The notes beneath the pieces are model-generated. The model made no database searches. It saw nothing but the letters and a program-made list of their open reading frames with translations, and was not told where the DNA came from. Positions 14,601 through 25,653 of a DNA stretch of 64,000 nucleotides are shown piece after piece. The translations under genes and the position numbers were made by a program. Location of the stretch: NCBI GenBank assembly GCA_029783825.1, contig JAREIK010004387.1, positions 1 through 64,000 on the forward strand, given 5' to 3'. Source of the DNA: Sapria himalayana. Taxonomy: Eukaryota > Streptophyta > Magnoliopsida > Malpighiales > Rafflesiaceae. How positions within the stretch are numbered: position 1 is the first letter of the stretch; each line of letters begins with the position of its first letter.

Positions 14601-15110
14601 AACCAACTAATTATGAAGATGATTTTGTATCATAATTATTTCGGAATAGTTTTTAATGTTTGTCTATGATATCAAAATAAGATGAGATATTTTTTGAGGT
14701 ATCAATTTTTTATATCTTAGTTTTGTTCATTGATATGCTGATTAACCTAATAATGAATCTTTGTAGGACATCTGATGTGAGACACATGAATAATTTTGAT
14801 TAAAAGCATTCAGAACTTTGTCATGGTCTTTCCCATGCATGAGTCCCATCTTTACTAATCTCTGCTAGATCAAAAAGGAAGCCAATCTTCTATTATCTTC
14901 ATTATTCCTGAAAAATTTTATTTTTTTCCCTCATTTTCTCTCTCTCTAAACATTATTGTTAGACATCTTTTAGTTATTTCTTTAAGTTGTATAACTATCA
15001 ACATAAGATTTGTGTTTATTAATGCCTATAATTAATATTTTTAAATATATGTGAATATGTTTGTGTGTACCTAAATATTTTGGGTAGAGTTTTATCATAA
15101 TATAGGTATG
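14601..15110 (+). other. 3' region of the tnpA-like gene, element A
   Basis: There is no recognisable coding sequence. It is collinear with 26745-26290 (reverse) in element B and with 52500-53020 in element D, including the segment TTTTGGGTAGAGTTTTA followed by a TAGGTATGTAAAAG site. That site is where the copies diverge: A and B continue into a P-loop kinase-like fragment, D into a GC-rich minisatellite. Confidence 0.6.
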
Positions 15111-15112
15111 TA

Positions 15113-15250
15113 AAAGGCTTGGCTAGTCCTCCTAGTGCTGGGAACATCATGTTAGCTTCTGAAGTTTTGAGATGAAAGAAAAAATTTTAGTCCAACGTAG
15201 TCATAGGTTTGTTCTTGACACACTTATTGCATGTAGATCTACATTATCAC
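15113..15250 (+). pseudogene. Captured P-loop kinase exon fragment (element A copy)
   Basis: The frame reads KGLASPPSAGNIMLASEVLR. The B copy (reverse, 26283-26160) reads KGLAGPPGAGNSTIASEAM, then a shifted V-M-N-K...F-W-S-H segment. Together they resemble the Walker A region of plant phosphoribulokinase/uridine kinase-like P-loop proteins (family pattern GLAGPPGAGKST.A.EV.RR.N..W). The catalytic Lys is Asn in both copies, so neither is functional. The fragment is short, so the family call is tentative. It sits immediately after the GTATGTAAAAG site at the end of the tnpA-like gene. Confidence 0.45.
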
Positions 15251-15391
15251 TGTTCAGATCTGTGACTAGTTATTATTGATCATCTATGGAATTAAACTGT
15301 TGAAATGTTAATAGCCATTATGATTACTAATGAAATTCAATTAAATGAGTTCATTTTTTTTGTTCTCCTTCTCTTTCATGTTCATAGTTTC

Positions 15392-15655
15392 ATGGATGAC
15401 GAAGAGCTGAACATGAGGAACTATGGCTCTTATGCGCCATTTTTCCAGGGAAATTTTGGTTTGCATCTAATACCTAGCATGGAAGACCATGACACAAAAC
15501 CTTTCTTTCCATGACATTATATTAACAACTTTTTGGTTAATGCCAATAATTCATTCAATCCCCACGAATGCTTTGTCTCCAACACTTCTCTTGCACTGCA
15601 ATACATGAGAGATGACTGGATAAATTAGAGAGATAAGTTTTTGAAGTTTTGTGCC
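15392..15655 (+). pseudogene. Captured N-terminal fragment of a BASIC PENTACYSTEINE (GAGA-binding) gene
   Basis: From the ATG at 15392 the frame starts MDDEELNMRNYGSYAPFFQG, then GLHLIPSMEDHDTKPF, and beyond a stop at 15512 continues with VNANNSFNPHECFVS and LQYMRDDWIN. This order of motifs is the N-terminus of class I BBR/BPC transcription factors, which bind GA-repeat DNA in the nucleus. The zinc-like pentacysteine DNA-binding C-terminus is absent. Two in-frame stops are present, at 15512 and in WIN*RDK. The fragment is found only in element A: the same position in element B holds an SmF fragment. It looks like host sequence picked up by the transposon (transduplication) and then decayed. 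Confidence 0.8.
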
Positions 15656-15724
15656 ATCTTTATGAAGTATAAATGGGATAATACTAATTTGTTGTAGTTT
15701 TGTGTCATCTGTGGCTATGTCATT

Positions 15725-16065
15725 ATATTTATGCGTGTATATATGTATATATATACTATAGTATATATGTACATATATACTCATTATAATATATATTGTA
15801 GTAGATGTGTACATATATAGTTAGTATCATATATACTACAGTATATATGTATATATACAGAGTATATATGTACATAAACTCGTGCATTATATATTACATA
15901 TAGACTACACTATTATATGTACATATATACTACAGTATATATGTACATATATACTACAATATTATATGCACATATATATGCAGTATATATGTTCATATAT
16001 ACTCAGTATTAACGTACATATATATTGTAGTATATACATACATACTAAATTTGATGCCATGATCA
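15725..16065. repeat. 24-bp palindromic TATAC repeats, element A block 1
   Basis: The unit is centred on the perfect palindrome ATATATGTACATATAT, linked by ACTACAGT/ACTCAGT spacers to give a period near 24 bp. The same repeat occurs in A, B, C and D only in the element tail. It should form cruciforms or hairpins easily. No coding sequence is evident. Confidence 0.9.
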
Positions 16066-16167
16066 CTAAGAAATTAGAGTAGTTTTTTATTTCTATTCGA
16101 ATTTGATACTTGCATAATGATGCCACAAGATAAAATTGGCTAAGTAGATTAAAAAGCTAAAGCTAGA

Positions 16168-16452
16168 GGGACTAATTGACCCAAATAAAGCTGATCCCTT
16201 CTCTTTGTTTCTTGTAAGTAGAGTTTTTTCCTATTGCTTGTAGAAAGATTTTGAAATACTCATAAGAAATACTTATGGCAAGTGTATTTTGCAAGTTCTA
16301 CTTTTCTTTTCTTTCTAGATACTATAGGATTTTAAGCCTTGAATCTAAATATTCTTGCAAGAATTATTGAAACTATGGAAGGCGGTGGTGGTCTAGTTGT
16401 TTTACTTCTTCAAACCCTATCATCACTCATGAGTTTTTGTACATTGGTCATG
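16168..16452 (+). pseudogene. Captured RNA cytidine acetyltransferase (NAT10/Kre33) exons, copy 1
   Basis: Two exons with the intron between them are visible. Exon 1 (16168-~16290) corresponds to the L.DLEKAGPFSLF...YKDSEKML.NTYG region of the family, here with several stops and shifts. Exon 2 (~16330-16452) reads LNILARIIETMEGGG, VVLLLQTLSSLMS, and ends at a GT donor (GTCATG|GTTAGT). NAT10 proteins acetylate cytidines of 18S rRNA and tRNA in the nucleolus. Only a small internal part of the gene is present, so there is no activity. A better-preserved second copy lies in element C on the reverse strand (37024-37365). Confidence 0.82.
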
Positions 16453-16619
16453 GTTAGTTATATTTCATTGCTGATTATTTGCTTACACGAAAACATGATA
16501 TGCATTCTTTAATCATTGAATTGGAATGTCTCAATTGTTCCTTACATGTTTGGATATTAATGAAAGATTTAGAACAGAGTAGCATTCTGAAATTGTTTCT
16601 TGATTCAATGAGAGGTTTC

Positions 16620-17065
16620 TCTTATATGTACATATAAGAGAAATGCTAGTATATCTCTTATACGTACTTACTGAGTATATGTGTTCATATATACTGCACT
16701 ATATACGTACATATATACTTATATATATATATATATTTACTGTAGTATATACGTAGATATACAATCAATATATCTACGTATATACGTAGTATATATACAT
16801 ATAATACTGATGTATTATATGTACAAGTATATATATACTCAGTATAAATTGTCATATAATACTATAGTATATACGTACATATACTACAGTAATTAATGTA
16901 ACTAGCGAAATTCTAGTATAAATGTACATATACACTGTAGTATATATGTACATATACACTGTAGTATATATGTACATATACACTGTAGTATATATGTACA
17001 TATACACTGTAGTATATATGTACATATACACTGTAGTATATATGTACATATATACTACGGTATTA
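16620..17065. repeat. 24-bp palindromic TATAC repeats, element A block 2
   Basis: At 16935-17050 the unit is almost perfectly tandem, with about five 24-bp copies ending in ACACTGTAG. This is the most homogeneous and therefore probably youngest amplification of this repeat in the window. The open frame on the reverse strand (TVYMYIYT repeated) is a by-product. Confidence 0.92.
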
Positions 17066-17109
17066 TATATCTATCAACATTGAACTTTTTTTATTTATTA
17101 ATTTTGATT

Positions 17110-17340
17110 TGATTGACAGGCTTAATTTTCGTATAGATATGATAACACAATATTCCCCATACAAAGCATGTAGAAGTGACGGGATTTTTAACTAGACATG
17201 GTGCCCCACAACTAGGACAACTTTGTCATAGTAGAAAGATGGTGATCTTATGAGCTAGGGGAGATAAAGCAACATCAATTTAACGGATAGATTATACTTT
17301 ATACACTGTCATTAGATACATTGATGAAGAATATGTAATA
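17110..17340 (+). other. Conserved 3' block of the element, copy A1
   Basis: The block begins after an acceptor-like TTTTCGTATAG and contains CATACAAAGCATGTAGAAGTGA and a TTGATGAAGAATATGTAATAAAA end that resembles a plant polyadenylation region. It recurs at 18465-18700, 53745-53970, and on the reverse strand at 23105-22880 and 24015-23795. Reconciling the copies suggests one frame (VPHTKLVEVKGFFTRHGAP) that could once have been coding. I do not recognise the family. It may be the last exon of an element transcript or a captured host exon. Confidence 0.6.
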
Positions 17341-17563
17341 AAATTTTATTATGTTTTTGTTTTAACTAAGTAAATCAAGGGTTGTGTAGATTGCAGTTAT
17401 TCAAAATTATTATGCAAAAAATATATAAATCACCCTTTGTTGCACATGAGCATGGTTGAGTGGTCCATTTTTCTATGTTCAAGTTTCTTATTTATTTGTT
17501 GATGGTTACTACTGCTGACTATCAGTCTCTATTTTATATGCCATTTCTTTTGTTACTTGTCAG

Positions 17564-17634
17564 CTCGGTCATGGTGGGGTAGAGTAACACCCTTATAGGC
17601 CTTGGGACCGGGAGAGAGTTCTAGTTGGGAGGAG
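17564..17634 (+). other. Candidate captured exon of unknown origin
   Basis: A 71-nt segment with markedly higher GC content lies between an acceptor (TTACTTGTCAG) and a strong donor (GGAG|GTAAGA). One frame reads HPYRPWDRERVLVGRR after a stop. It is not present in B, C or D. By its composition and splice-like borders it looks like another host exon, but I cannot identify the gene. Confidence 0.35.
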
Positions 17635-17829
17635 GTAAGATGCAAACTTTGATGTGCCAAGCCTGGCTCATGACTTGTCTTCCAGGTTTTCCTTGAAAAC
17701 TTTTCAGAGATATTTTTTAAAATTTAAATAAACTTCACATTTATTTATGTTGATAGTGAAGTTTTGTACCATCTTTGTGAAGTATAAATGAGATAATATT
17801 AATTTGTTGCAGTTTTGTATCATCTGAGG

Positions 17830-18425
17830 CTATGTGATTATATATATGTACAAATAATACTACATTATATACGTACATATAAACTATAATACATATATAC
17901 GTATATACTGAGTATATATGTATGTATATACCAAGTATATATATACATATATAATGAGTATATACGTGCGTATGTACCGAGTATATATGTATGTATATAC
18001 TGAATATATATGTATGTATATACCGAGTATATAAGTACATATATATGGAGTATATATGTACGTATATACCGAGTATAGACGTATGTATATATGGAGTATA
18101 TATGTACATATAATACTACAGTAATATATAAATATACTATAGTAATATATGTAGTTAGTATATATGTACATATATATTGAGTACATATATATTCAGAATA
18201 TATGTACATATAATACTGCATAATTATATTTACTTATATACTGAGTATATATGTATATTTACTATAGTATATATGTACATATATGCTCAGTTTAAATGTA
18301 CATATAATACTATAGTATATATGTACATATACTACAGTAATATATGTAACTAGTGAAATGCTAGTATATATGTATATATACTGTACAGTATATATGTACA
18401 TATATACTATAGTGTTATATATTTA
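17830..18425. repeat. 24-bp palindromic TATAC repeats, element A block 3
   Basis: This block mixes the ACTACAGT spacer with a GAGTATATACGTACGTATATACC variant containing CpG. The variant resembles 24060-24590 of element B. Confidence 0.88.
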
Positions 18426-18464
18426 TCTAAACATTCTTTATTTATTTATTTTAATTTGATTGAC

Positions 18465-18700
18465 TGGTTTAAATTTCATACAGATATGGTACTGCAAAGT
18501 TCCTCATACTAAGCTTGTAGAAGTAAAGAAATTTTTCAATATACATGTTGCGCCGTCACTAAGATAGCATTTTCACAGCAGAAAGATGATGACCATAGGA
18601 GTTGGAAGAGAGAAAGCAACATTAATTTCATGGATAGAATATACTTTAAGCACTGTCAGTAGATAGATTGATAAATAAGATGTTATAAAATTTGGTATTG
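18465..18700 (+). other. Conserved 3' block of the element, copy A2
   Basis: This is a second copy in element A of the block described at 17110-17340. It again follows a TTTCATACAG acceptor-like site and ends in a TAAATAAGATGTTATAAAAT A-rich segment. Two copies in A and two in B imply that a tail segment (repeat plus block) was duplicated before A and B separated. Confidence 0.65.
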
Positions 18701-18889
18701 TTTTTGTTTTAACAATGTAATAAATTGTATCACAATAATTTATTAACTAATTTTAATTTTTGTTGAATATAAATTGTCTTTTATAGTTGTTGTTTTTATT
18801 CAATTTAATATAAAAACATAAAATTATTTAATTAAATTTTTTGAAAAAAAATAAAATGGAGAAAATAGTTTTGGAAAGAAAATAGATAA

Positions 18890-19185
18890 GAATTTTTACC
18901 GTGCTAGTTTAGGTAGGGAATTTTCTTTGCTAATTTAGCTAGGAAATTTTCTGAAGCTTAAAAATAAGGAAAAAATTAGCTAGAGAAATTATTAATTTGG
19001 CAAGAGAGTTTTCGTCGCTAATATTTATTAGCTAGGAACACTTTCCCTCGTTAATTTTTAGCGATGAGTACTTTAGCTTGGGAAAGGTTCTGTCATTAAT
19101 CCATTGTTATATCCACTTTAGCAGTAGAAACCCCCGTTTAGCTAGAGATTTTTTTTAATGCTATTTGGGATTTTTCTTTATTGTG
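18890..19185 (+). repeat. 3' subterminal region and degenerate 3' terminus of element A
   Basis: Multiple GCTAGGGAA / GCTAATTTAGCTAGG / TCGCTAATA motifs mirror the 5' subterminal region. The last bases TTTTTCTTTATTGTG (19171-19185) look like a decayed TTTCTTGTAGTG terminus. The GATA array begins within a few bases. Confidence 0.65.
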
Positions 19186-20446
19186 AAATAGAAAAATAGA
19201 TAGATAGACCAATAGATATATAGATTGATTGATAAATAGAATGCGAGATAGATAGATAGATAAACAAATACATAGATAGACAGACAGATAGATAGATAGA
19301 TCATTATATAGATATATATACATATAAATAGATATACAAATAGACAAATAAACAAATATAAAGAAACAAAATTTGACAGATTGACATATAGACAGATAAA
19401 TAGATATACATTTAGATAGGTAGACAACTACACAAGTAGATAGGTATACATGTAGACATATAGAGAGATAGATAGATAGATAAATAGATAATCAGATAAT
19501 TAGATAGAAGATTAAAAGATAGATAGATAGACTGATATACAGATAGATAGATAGACTGATATACAGATAGAAAGATAGAAAGATCGACAAATAGACAAAT
19601 AGATAAATGGAATTATAGATAGATAGACTGATAGAGTGATAGAAAGAAAGATAGATAGACATATAGACAGATAGAGGGATAGATAGATATAAAGATTTGA
19701 CAGATAAAGAAATAAACAAATAGATAGTAGATAGAGAGATAGATAGATAGCCAGATAAAAAGATAGATAGTTAGAAAGATAGTCTGATAGACAAGTAGAT
19801 AGGTAGGTATGATAAGTAGACATATAGATAGAAAGATAGATAGATAGATAGACATAAATAAGAATAGACAGATAGATAGATCGACAAATAGATAAATAGA
19901 CTTCAAAAAATAAATAAATAATTAGATAGATATATCAACAGATAGAAAGATAAAAATACAGATAGAAAGATAGATAGAAATATAGATATAGAGATAGACA
20001 TATAGATAGATATAAAGATAAAAGATAGAGAGATAGACATATATACAGATATAAAGATAGACATATATACAGATATAAAGATAGACAAATAGAAATATAG
20101 ATAGATAAATAGATAGACATATAAATAGATAAATAAAAATATATATATATATATATATATTGATAGCCAGATAGCTAGATAGACATATAGACAAATATAT
20201 AGATAGATTAGATTGATAGATATATAGAAAGACTGATAGGCAGATAAACACATTAGAGATAAATAGAGAGATAGATTGATAGATATATAGATAGATAGAT
20301 AGATAGATAGACACATATATAAGTATACATTTTGATTGATTATAGATATATAAATAGATAGACAGACAGAAAAATAGACAGATCATTGATAGATTGATAG
20401 ATAGACATATAAAACAATAAATAGATATATAGGCAGACAGATAAAT

Positions 20447-20492
<46 letters not shown>

Positions 20493-22650
20493 AGATAGAT
20501 ATATAAACACATAGATAGATAAAAAGATAGAAAGATATATACATAGCCAAATAGAAAGATAGGTAGATATATAGATAGGCATATTGGCATATAAGGAGAT
20601 AGGCAGATAGATTGAAATAAAGATAGATAAATAGATAGAAATATTTATAGATATATAGATTGACAAAAAGATAGATAGATATATAAGAAAAAATATTGAA
20701 AGAAAAATAGATAGAATGATAGACATATAGATACATAGATAATTATATAGATAGACATATAAATAGATAGATAGATAGACAGATAGAAAAATAGATAGAT
20801 ATATAGATAGATACATAAGTTTATAAATAGAAAGATAGAATGATAGAATGAAAAAATGATAGATAGTTTGATAGATAGATAGATAGATAAATATATAGAT
20901 AGATAAACATATAAAAAGATAGAGAGAAAGATAAATATATAGATTGATAAATAGATAGACAAATAGATAGTTAGAAAGATAGACATAATGATAGATAGAC
21001 ATATAGATAGGTAGATAAATAGATAGACATATAGATAGACAAATATATTGATAGTATGATAACTAGATAAATAGATAGATATACATGTTGACATGTAAAT
21101 AAATAGACAAATAGATAGACATATAGATAGAGAGAAAGATAGACAGATAGACAGATAAATAGATAGATAGACTAATATAAAGACAAATAGACAGAAAGAT
21201 AGATCTATAGGTAGATACATAGGTAGATAGATAGAAATACATAGATATACAAATAGATAGATAGATATACAGATATATATAAAGAAAGATAAATAAATTG
21301 ATAGATAGATAGTCTAATAAACAAAAAGATAGTTCACCAAGTAGATAGACAGACAAACAGATTGATTGATTGATTGATTGATAGACATATAGATAGATAT
21401 GCAGATAGGCAGATAGGTTGAGAGGTAGATAAGCAGACAAGCTTATAGTAAGAAAGGCAGATTAATAGATAGACAAATAGACAAATAGATAGATAGACAA
21501 ATAGATAGATAGATAGGTAGACAAATAAAATGATAGACAAAGAGATAAATAAACTGATAGACAAATAGGAAATAGAAAATAGACATAATGATAGATAAAG
21601 AAAAAGACATATAAATAGATAGACAGACAGACAGACAGATAAATCGATAGATAGATAGGTAGTTAAGTAAGTAGATAGATAGACAGATAAAATGATAGAA
21701 TGCTAGATAGATCGATAAATAAACATATAGATCGATAGATATATATAAAGATAGATAGTTAGTTAGTTAAATATAATAAATAGATAGATAAATAGATAGA
21801 GAGATAAATAGATAAATAAATACATATATAGATAGATATATAGATATATAGATAGATAGTTAGAAAGATAGATTGATAGATGGATAGATAAATAGATAAA
21901 TAGATAGATAAATTAATAGATAGAACAAAAAAGATAATTGTTAGATACATAAATATATAGATAAAAAGATATATTAATATATAGATAGATAGATATTTAG
22001 AGAGATTGACAGAAAGATAGATTGACAGATAGATAGATAGACATATAGTTAGATAGATAGATAGATAAATAGATGGATAGAAAGATAAATAGATAGATAA
22101 AGAGAGATATAGAAAGATATATAGATAGACATATAGATAGATAGATAGGTTGATTGATTAATTGACAGATAGATAGATAGATATATAAATAGATAAATAT
22201 ATAGATAGATAGATATATATATAAATATATAGCTAGATATATAGATAGATAGATTGAAAGAATGATAGATAGATTTAGAGATAGATAGGTATATAGATAG
22301 ATTGATAGATACATAAACAGACATATATATAGATAGATAGATTGGTAGAAAGATAGATAGATAGATAGGTAGATAGGTAGATAGAAAGATAAATAGATAA
22401 AAATATAGACATAACGACTTGTATACTTATATAGAGATAGATAGATAGATAAATGCATAGATAGATATACAGATAGATAATTGACAATTAGATAGATAGA
22501 CATATATATAGATAACCAAATAGATAAATAGATAGATAGGCAATTAGAAAAATAGACAGATAGACAAATAGATATATGATACATAAATAGATAGATAGAT
22601 AGACACATAGACAGACAGATACATAGACATATATATAGTTAGACATATAT
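19186..22650. repeat. Long degenerate (GATA)n microsatellite array 2
   Basis: This is the opposite strand orientation to arrays 1 and 3. It has embedded (AT)n at 20140-20160 and 20450-20490. It separates the 3' ends of elements A and B, so it forms the loop of the large inverted structure. No gene is present; the reverse-strand open frames are repeat translation. Confidence 0.97.
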
Positions 22651-22720
22651 AACTCTATCTAAATTAGCAAGGGAAAATCTGTACCTATTTTCATTCCAAA
22701 ACAATTTTCATTAATTTATT
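22651..22720 (-). repeat. Truncated 3' subterminal remnant of element B
   Basis: The sequence CTAAATTAGCAAGGGAAAATC is the reverse complement of the element A segment near 18895-18930 (GCTAGTTTAGGTAGGGAATTTTC). Homology stops where the GATA array begins, about 250 bp short of the expected terminus. Confidence 0.6.
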
Positions 22721-22879
22721 TTTTTAAAAAAATTTAATTAAATAATCTTATGTTTTTATATTTAAATTGAATAATACCAGAAAATATAAATGATAATTTA
22801 TAATTAACAAAAATTAAAATCAATTAATAAATTATTTTGATATAATATTTACATAATTAAAACAAAAACATAAAATTTT

Positions 22880-23105
22880 TTATTACATCTGATTCATCAA
22901 TGTATCTAATGACAGTGCATAAAGTATAATTTATCCGTGAAATTTACATTGCTTTCTCTCTCCTGGCTCCTCCAGTCCCATCTTTCAGTTGCACCAAAGG
23001 TGTCCAAGGCATGGCGCATCATGTCTAGTGAAAAATCCCTTCACTTTTACAAGCTTCTTATGTAGAACATTGAGGTACCATATCTATACGAAATTTAAAC
23101 CAGTC
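22880..23105 (-). other. Conserved 3' block of the element, copy B1
   Basis: This is the reverse-strand equivalent of 18465-18700 in element A, with CACTAGACATGATGCGCCAT and the A-rich TGAATCAGATGTAATAAAAAATT end. The frame is broken by stops. Confidence 0.62.
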
Positions 23106-23149
23106 AATCAAATCAAAATAAATATTTTACAAGAGTAATGTTTAGATAA

Positions 23150-23635
23150 AATATAATACTATAGTATATATGTACATATATTCTTTAGTGTATATATACA
23201 TATATACTATCATTTCACTAGATACATATATTACTATAGTATATCTACATATATACTGTAGTATTATATGTACATATAAATTGAGTATATATGCACATAT
23301 ATACCATAGTATTATATGTACATGTATACTCATTATATTTGCACATATAATACTACAAAATTATATGTACTTATATACTAAGTATATATGCACATATACT
23401 ATTGTATATATGTAAATATACTAAGTATATATGTACATATATACTATAGTATTATATGTACATATATACTCAGTATATACATACTTATATACTAAGTATA
23501 TATGTACATATATACTCAATATATACATACTTATATACTAAGTATATATGTACATATATACTTGGTATATACATCGGTGTATACTCAGTATATATGTACA
23601 TATATACTCATTATATATGTACTTATATACTATTT
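23150..23635. repeat. 24-bp palindromic TATAC repeats, element B block 1
   Basis: ATATATGTACATATATAC units carry ACTATAGT or ACTCAGT spacers. The block occupies the same relative place as 17830-18425 in element A. Confidence 0.9.
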
Positions 23636-23794
23636 TCAAAATTTTTTTTCAAAAAATATAATTAAATAATTTAATATTTTTAGATTAAATTGAATAAAAA
23701 TAGAAACTATAAACAATTTATATTTAACAGAAAATAAAATCATTTGATAAATTATTCTGATAAATTATTTTACATAATTAAAGCAAAAACATAA

Positions 23795-24015
23795 CAAAAT
23801 TTTATTACATCTTATTCATCAATGTATATGCAGTAGTGCATACAATATAATCTATTCATGCATTGGTGTTGCTTTACCTCCCTCAGCTCCTACGATCACC
23901 ATCTTTCTATTGTGGTAATGCTCTCCAAGTCGTAGTGCTTCATGTTTAGTAAAAAATCCCTTCACTTATACAAGCTTCGTATGGGGAACAATGCAATACC
24001 ATATCTGTATAAAAT
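23795..24015 (-). other. Conserved 3' block of the element, copy B2
   Basis: This is the second reverse-strand copy of the 3' block, with the acceptor-like CTGTATGA motif at its right edge (reverse strand ATACAG|ATATGG). It parallels copy A1. Confidence 0.62.
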
Positions 24016-24059
24016 TTAAACCAATCAATAAAATCAAAATAAATATATAAAAAACATAT

Positions 24060-24595
24060 GTTTTGATAAATATATATTATTATAGTATATGTACATATAT
24101 ACTATAGTATATATGTACATATATATTAGCATTTCACTAGTTACATATATCACTACAGTATATGTACATATAAACAACAGTATTATATGTACATATACTT
24201 AGTATATATGTACGTATATACCGAGTATATATATATGTATATAATGAGAATATACCTAGGTATATACCAAGTTTATACGTACATATATACTGAGTATATG
24301 GGTATGTATATACCAAGTATATGCTTACATATATACTGAGTATATGCATACGTATATATCGAGTATATGTGTAAGTATATACATAAGTATATGTGCACGT
24401 CTATACCGAGTATATGCGTACGTCTATACCGAGTATATACATACATCTATACTTAGTATATGCATACATCAATACTGAGTTTATACGTATGTTTATACCG
24501 AGTATATACATACATCTATACTGAGTATATATGTACATCTATACTGAGTAGATACATACGTCTATACCGAGTATAACATACATCTATACGAGGTG
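24060..24595. repeat. TATAC repeats, CpG-containing variant, element B block 2
   Basis: Tandem units of about 24 bp are dominated by GTATATACCGAGTATAT and CTATACCGAGTATATAC forms. The sequence from 24400 to 24590 is a regular run with the spacer CATCTATACTGAG. It has no coding content. Confidence 0.88.
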
Positions 24596-24599
24596 GCGA

Positions 24600-25060
24600 G
24601 CTACTTCTCCCAAAATAGGACCCGATATTCTTCCCGACACTTGTGGCATATAAAAATCAGGTAATATTATATTTTTCTTTCCAATTAAATACAGTTTTGT
24701 GAAATCTAATATAATTACACGATGCCACATGAGATTCATCATCATCATGATCATCCTAAGACCTTTTAAAATTAGAACCAATCATTGCAGAACCTACAAC
24801 AAGAAAACTTATTTTCTCATACATACGCTTTGTACCAAGTGATAATTGCATATCTATACAATTACTAAGAGATTTAAGACTAACCTCTGTATACCTAGCT
24901 GGGTTGAACTAGAATCATCTTCATGCCACAGATTTGGGAAAGTTCTATTATCTATTGCTTTTATGATATGTATCGGTAAGCAATGCACCATGATGACTAG
25001 ACCAGCCCGAGCAATTATATATTCAAATGTGTGTGTGAGTGAGTGTGTGTAAATGGGTGT
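24600..25060 (-). pseudogene. Unidentified captured host or retroelement fragment in element B
   Basis: This segment is of normal composition between two TATAC blocks. On the reverse strand one frame reads RAGLVIMVHCLPIHIIKAID, then a W-H-E-D-D-S-S-S-T-Q-L-G run ending at a GTATACAG donor-like site. A second part after CTTGTTGTAG includes DDHDDDESHVASCNYIRF. The first part weakly recalls the C-terminal end of plant LINE reverse transcriptases, but the match is not strong enough to name it. Element A has nothing equivalent. Confidence 0.4.
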
Positions 25061-25089
25061 GTATGTATCATAATATATACATGTCTATG

Positions 25090-25545
25090 AATAAATATAT
25101 GTACCCACTAATGTATATACTTGGTATATAAGTACATATATACTCGATATATACGTATGTATATGCTTAATATATATGTACATATATGCTCGGTATATAT
25201 GTAAATATATACGCGGTATATACGTACATATATACCCGGTATATATGTACTTATATACTCAATATGTATGCATGTATATACCAAGTATAACGTACGTATA
25301 TACTATAGTATATAAGTACGTATATACCATGTATATACGTATGTATATACTACAGTATACACGTACGTATATACTGAATATATACGTACATATATACTAA
25401 GTATATACAAAAATATAAACTCGGTTTATACGTACATATATACTCAGTATATATGTACTTATATACTCTATATATACGTACATATATACTATAGTATATA
25501 TGTACGTATATACTATAGTATTATATGTACGTATATATAATTATA
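25090..25545. repeat. 24-bp palindromic TATAC repeats, element B block 3
   Basis: Units are built on ATATACGTACATATATAC with CCGGT, CTCAG or CTATAG spacers. The block lies between the SmF fragment and the unidentified fragment. Confidence 0.88.
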
Positions 25546-25653
25546 TAGCCTCAAATGACACACACACACACATGTACTTTCATGCAAATATACATACCAT
25601 CAAAGACAATAGAAGGATATAATCTAGGGCTTAAAAACACACATATAGGTCTC

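Larger units (their letters stand above)
7899..19185 (+). mobile_element. CACTA (En/Spm) element A, internally deleted derivative
   Basis: The left end is an intact CACTACAAGAAAA terminus followed by subterminal motifs of the type TTAGCTAGGGAA. The right end is taken as the degenerate TTTTTCTTTATTGTG at 19171-19185, compared with the expected TTTCTTGTAGTG. In order it holds an AT-rich 5' region, an AT-rich tandem repeat, a CT microsatellite, a scrap of the transposase C-terminus, a tnpA-like gene and a tail with host exon fragments. Compared with element B it lacks almost the entire transposase gene: its CT tract joins directly to the end of the DUF4216 region. It is therefore non-autonomous. 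The flanking 3-bp sites are not a clear duplication (TCT on the left, AAA on the right), so the right boundary is less certain than the left. Confidence 0.8.

Noticed and set aside
16935..17050. CRISPR-like regular spacing of a 24-bp repeat
   Set aside because: There are no unique spacers, the repeat is continuous, and the genome is eukaryotic.
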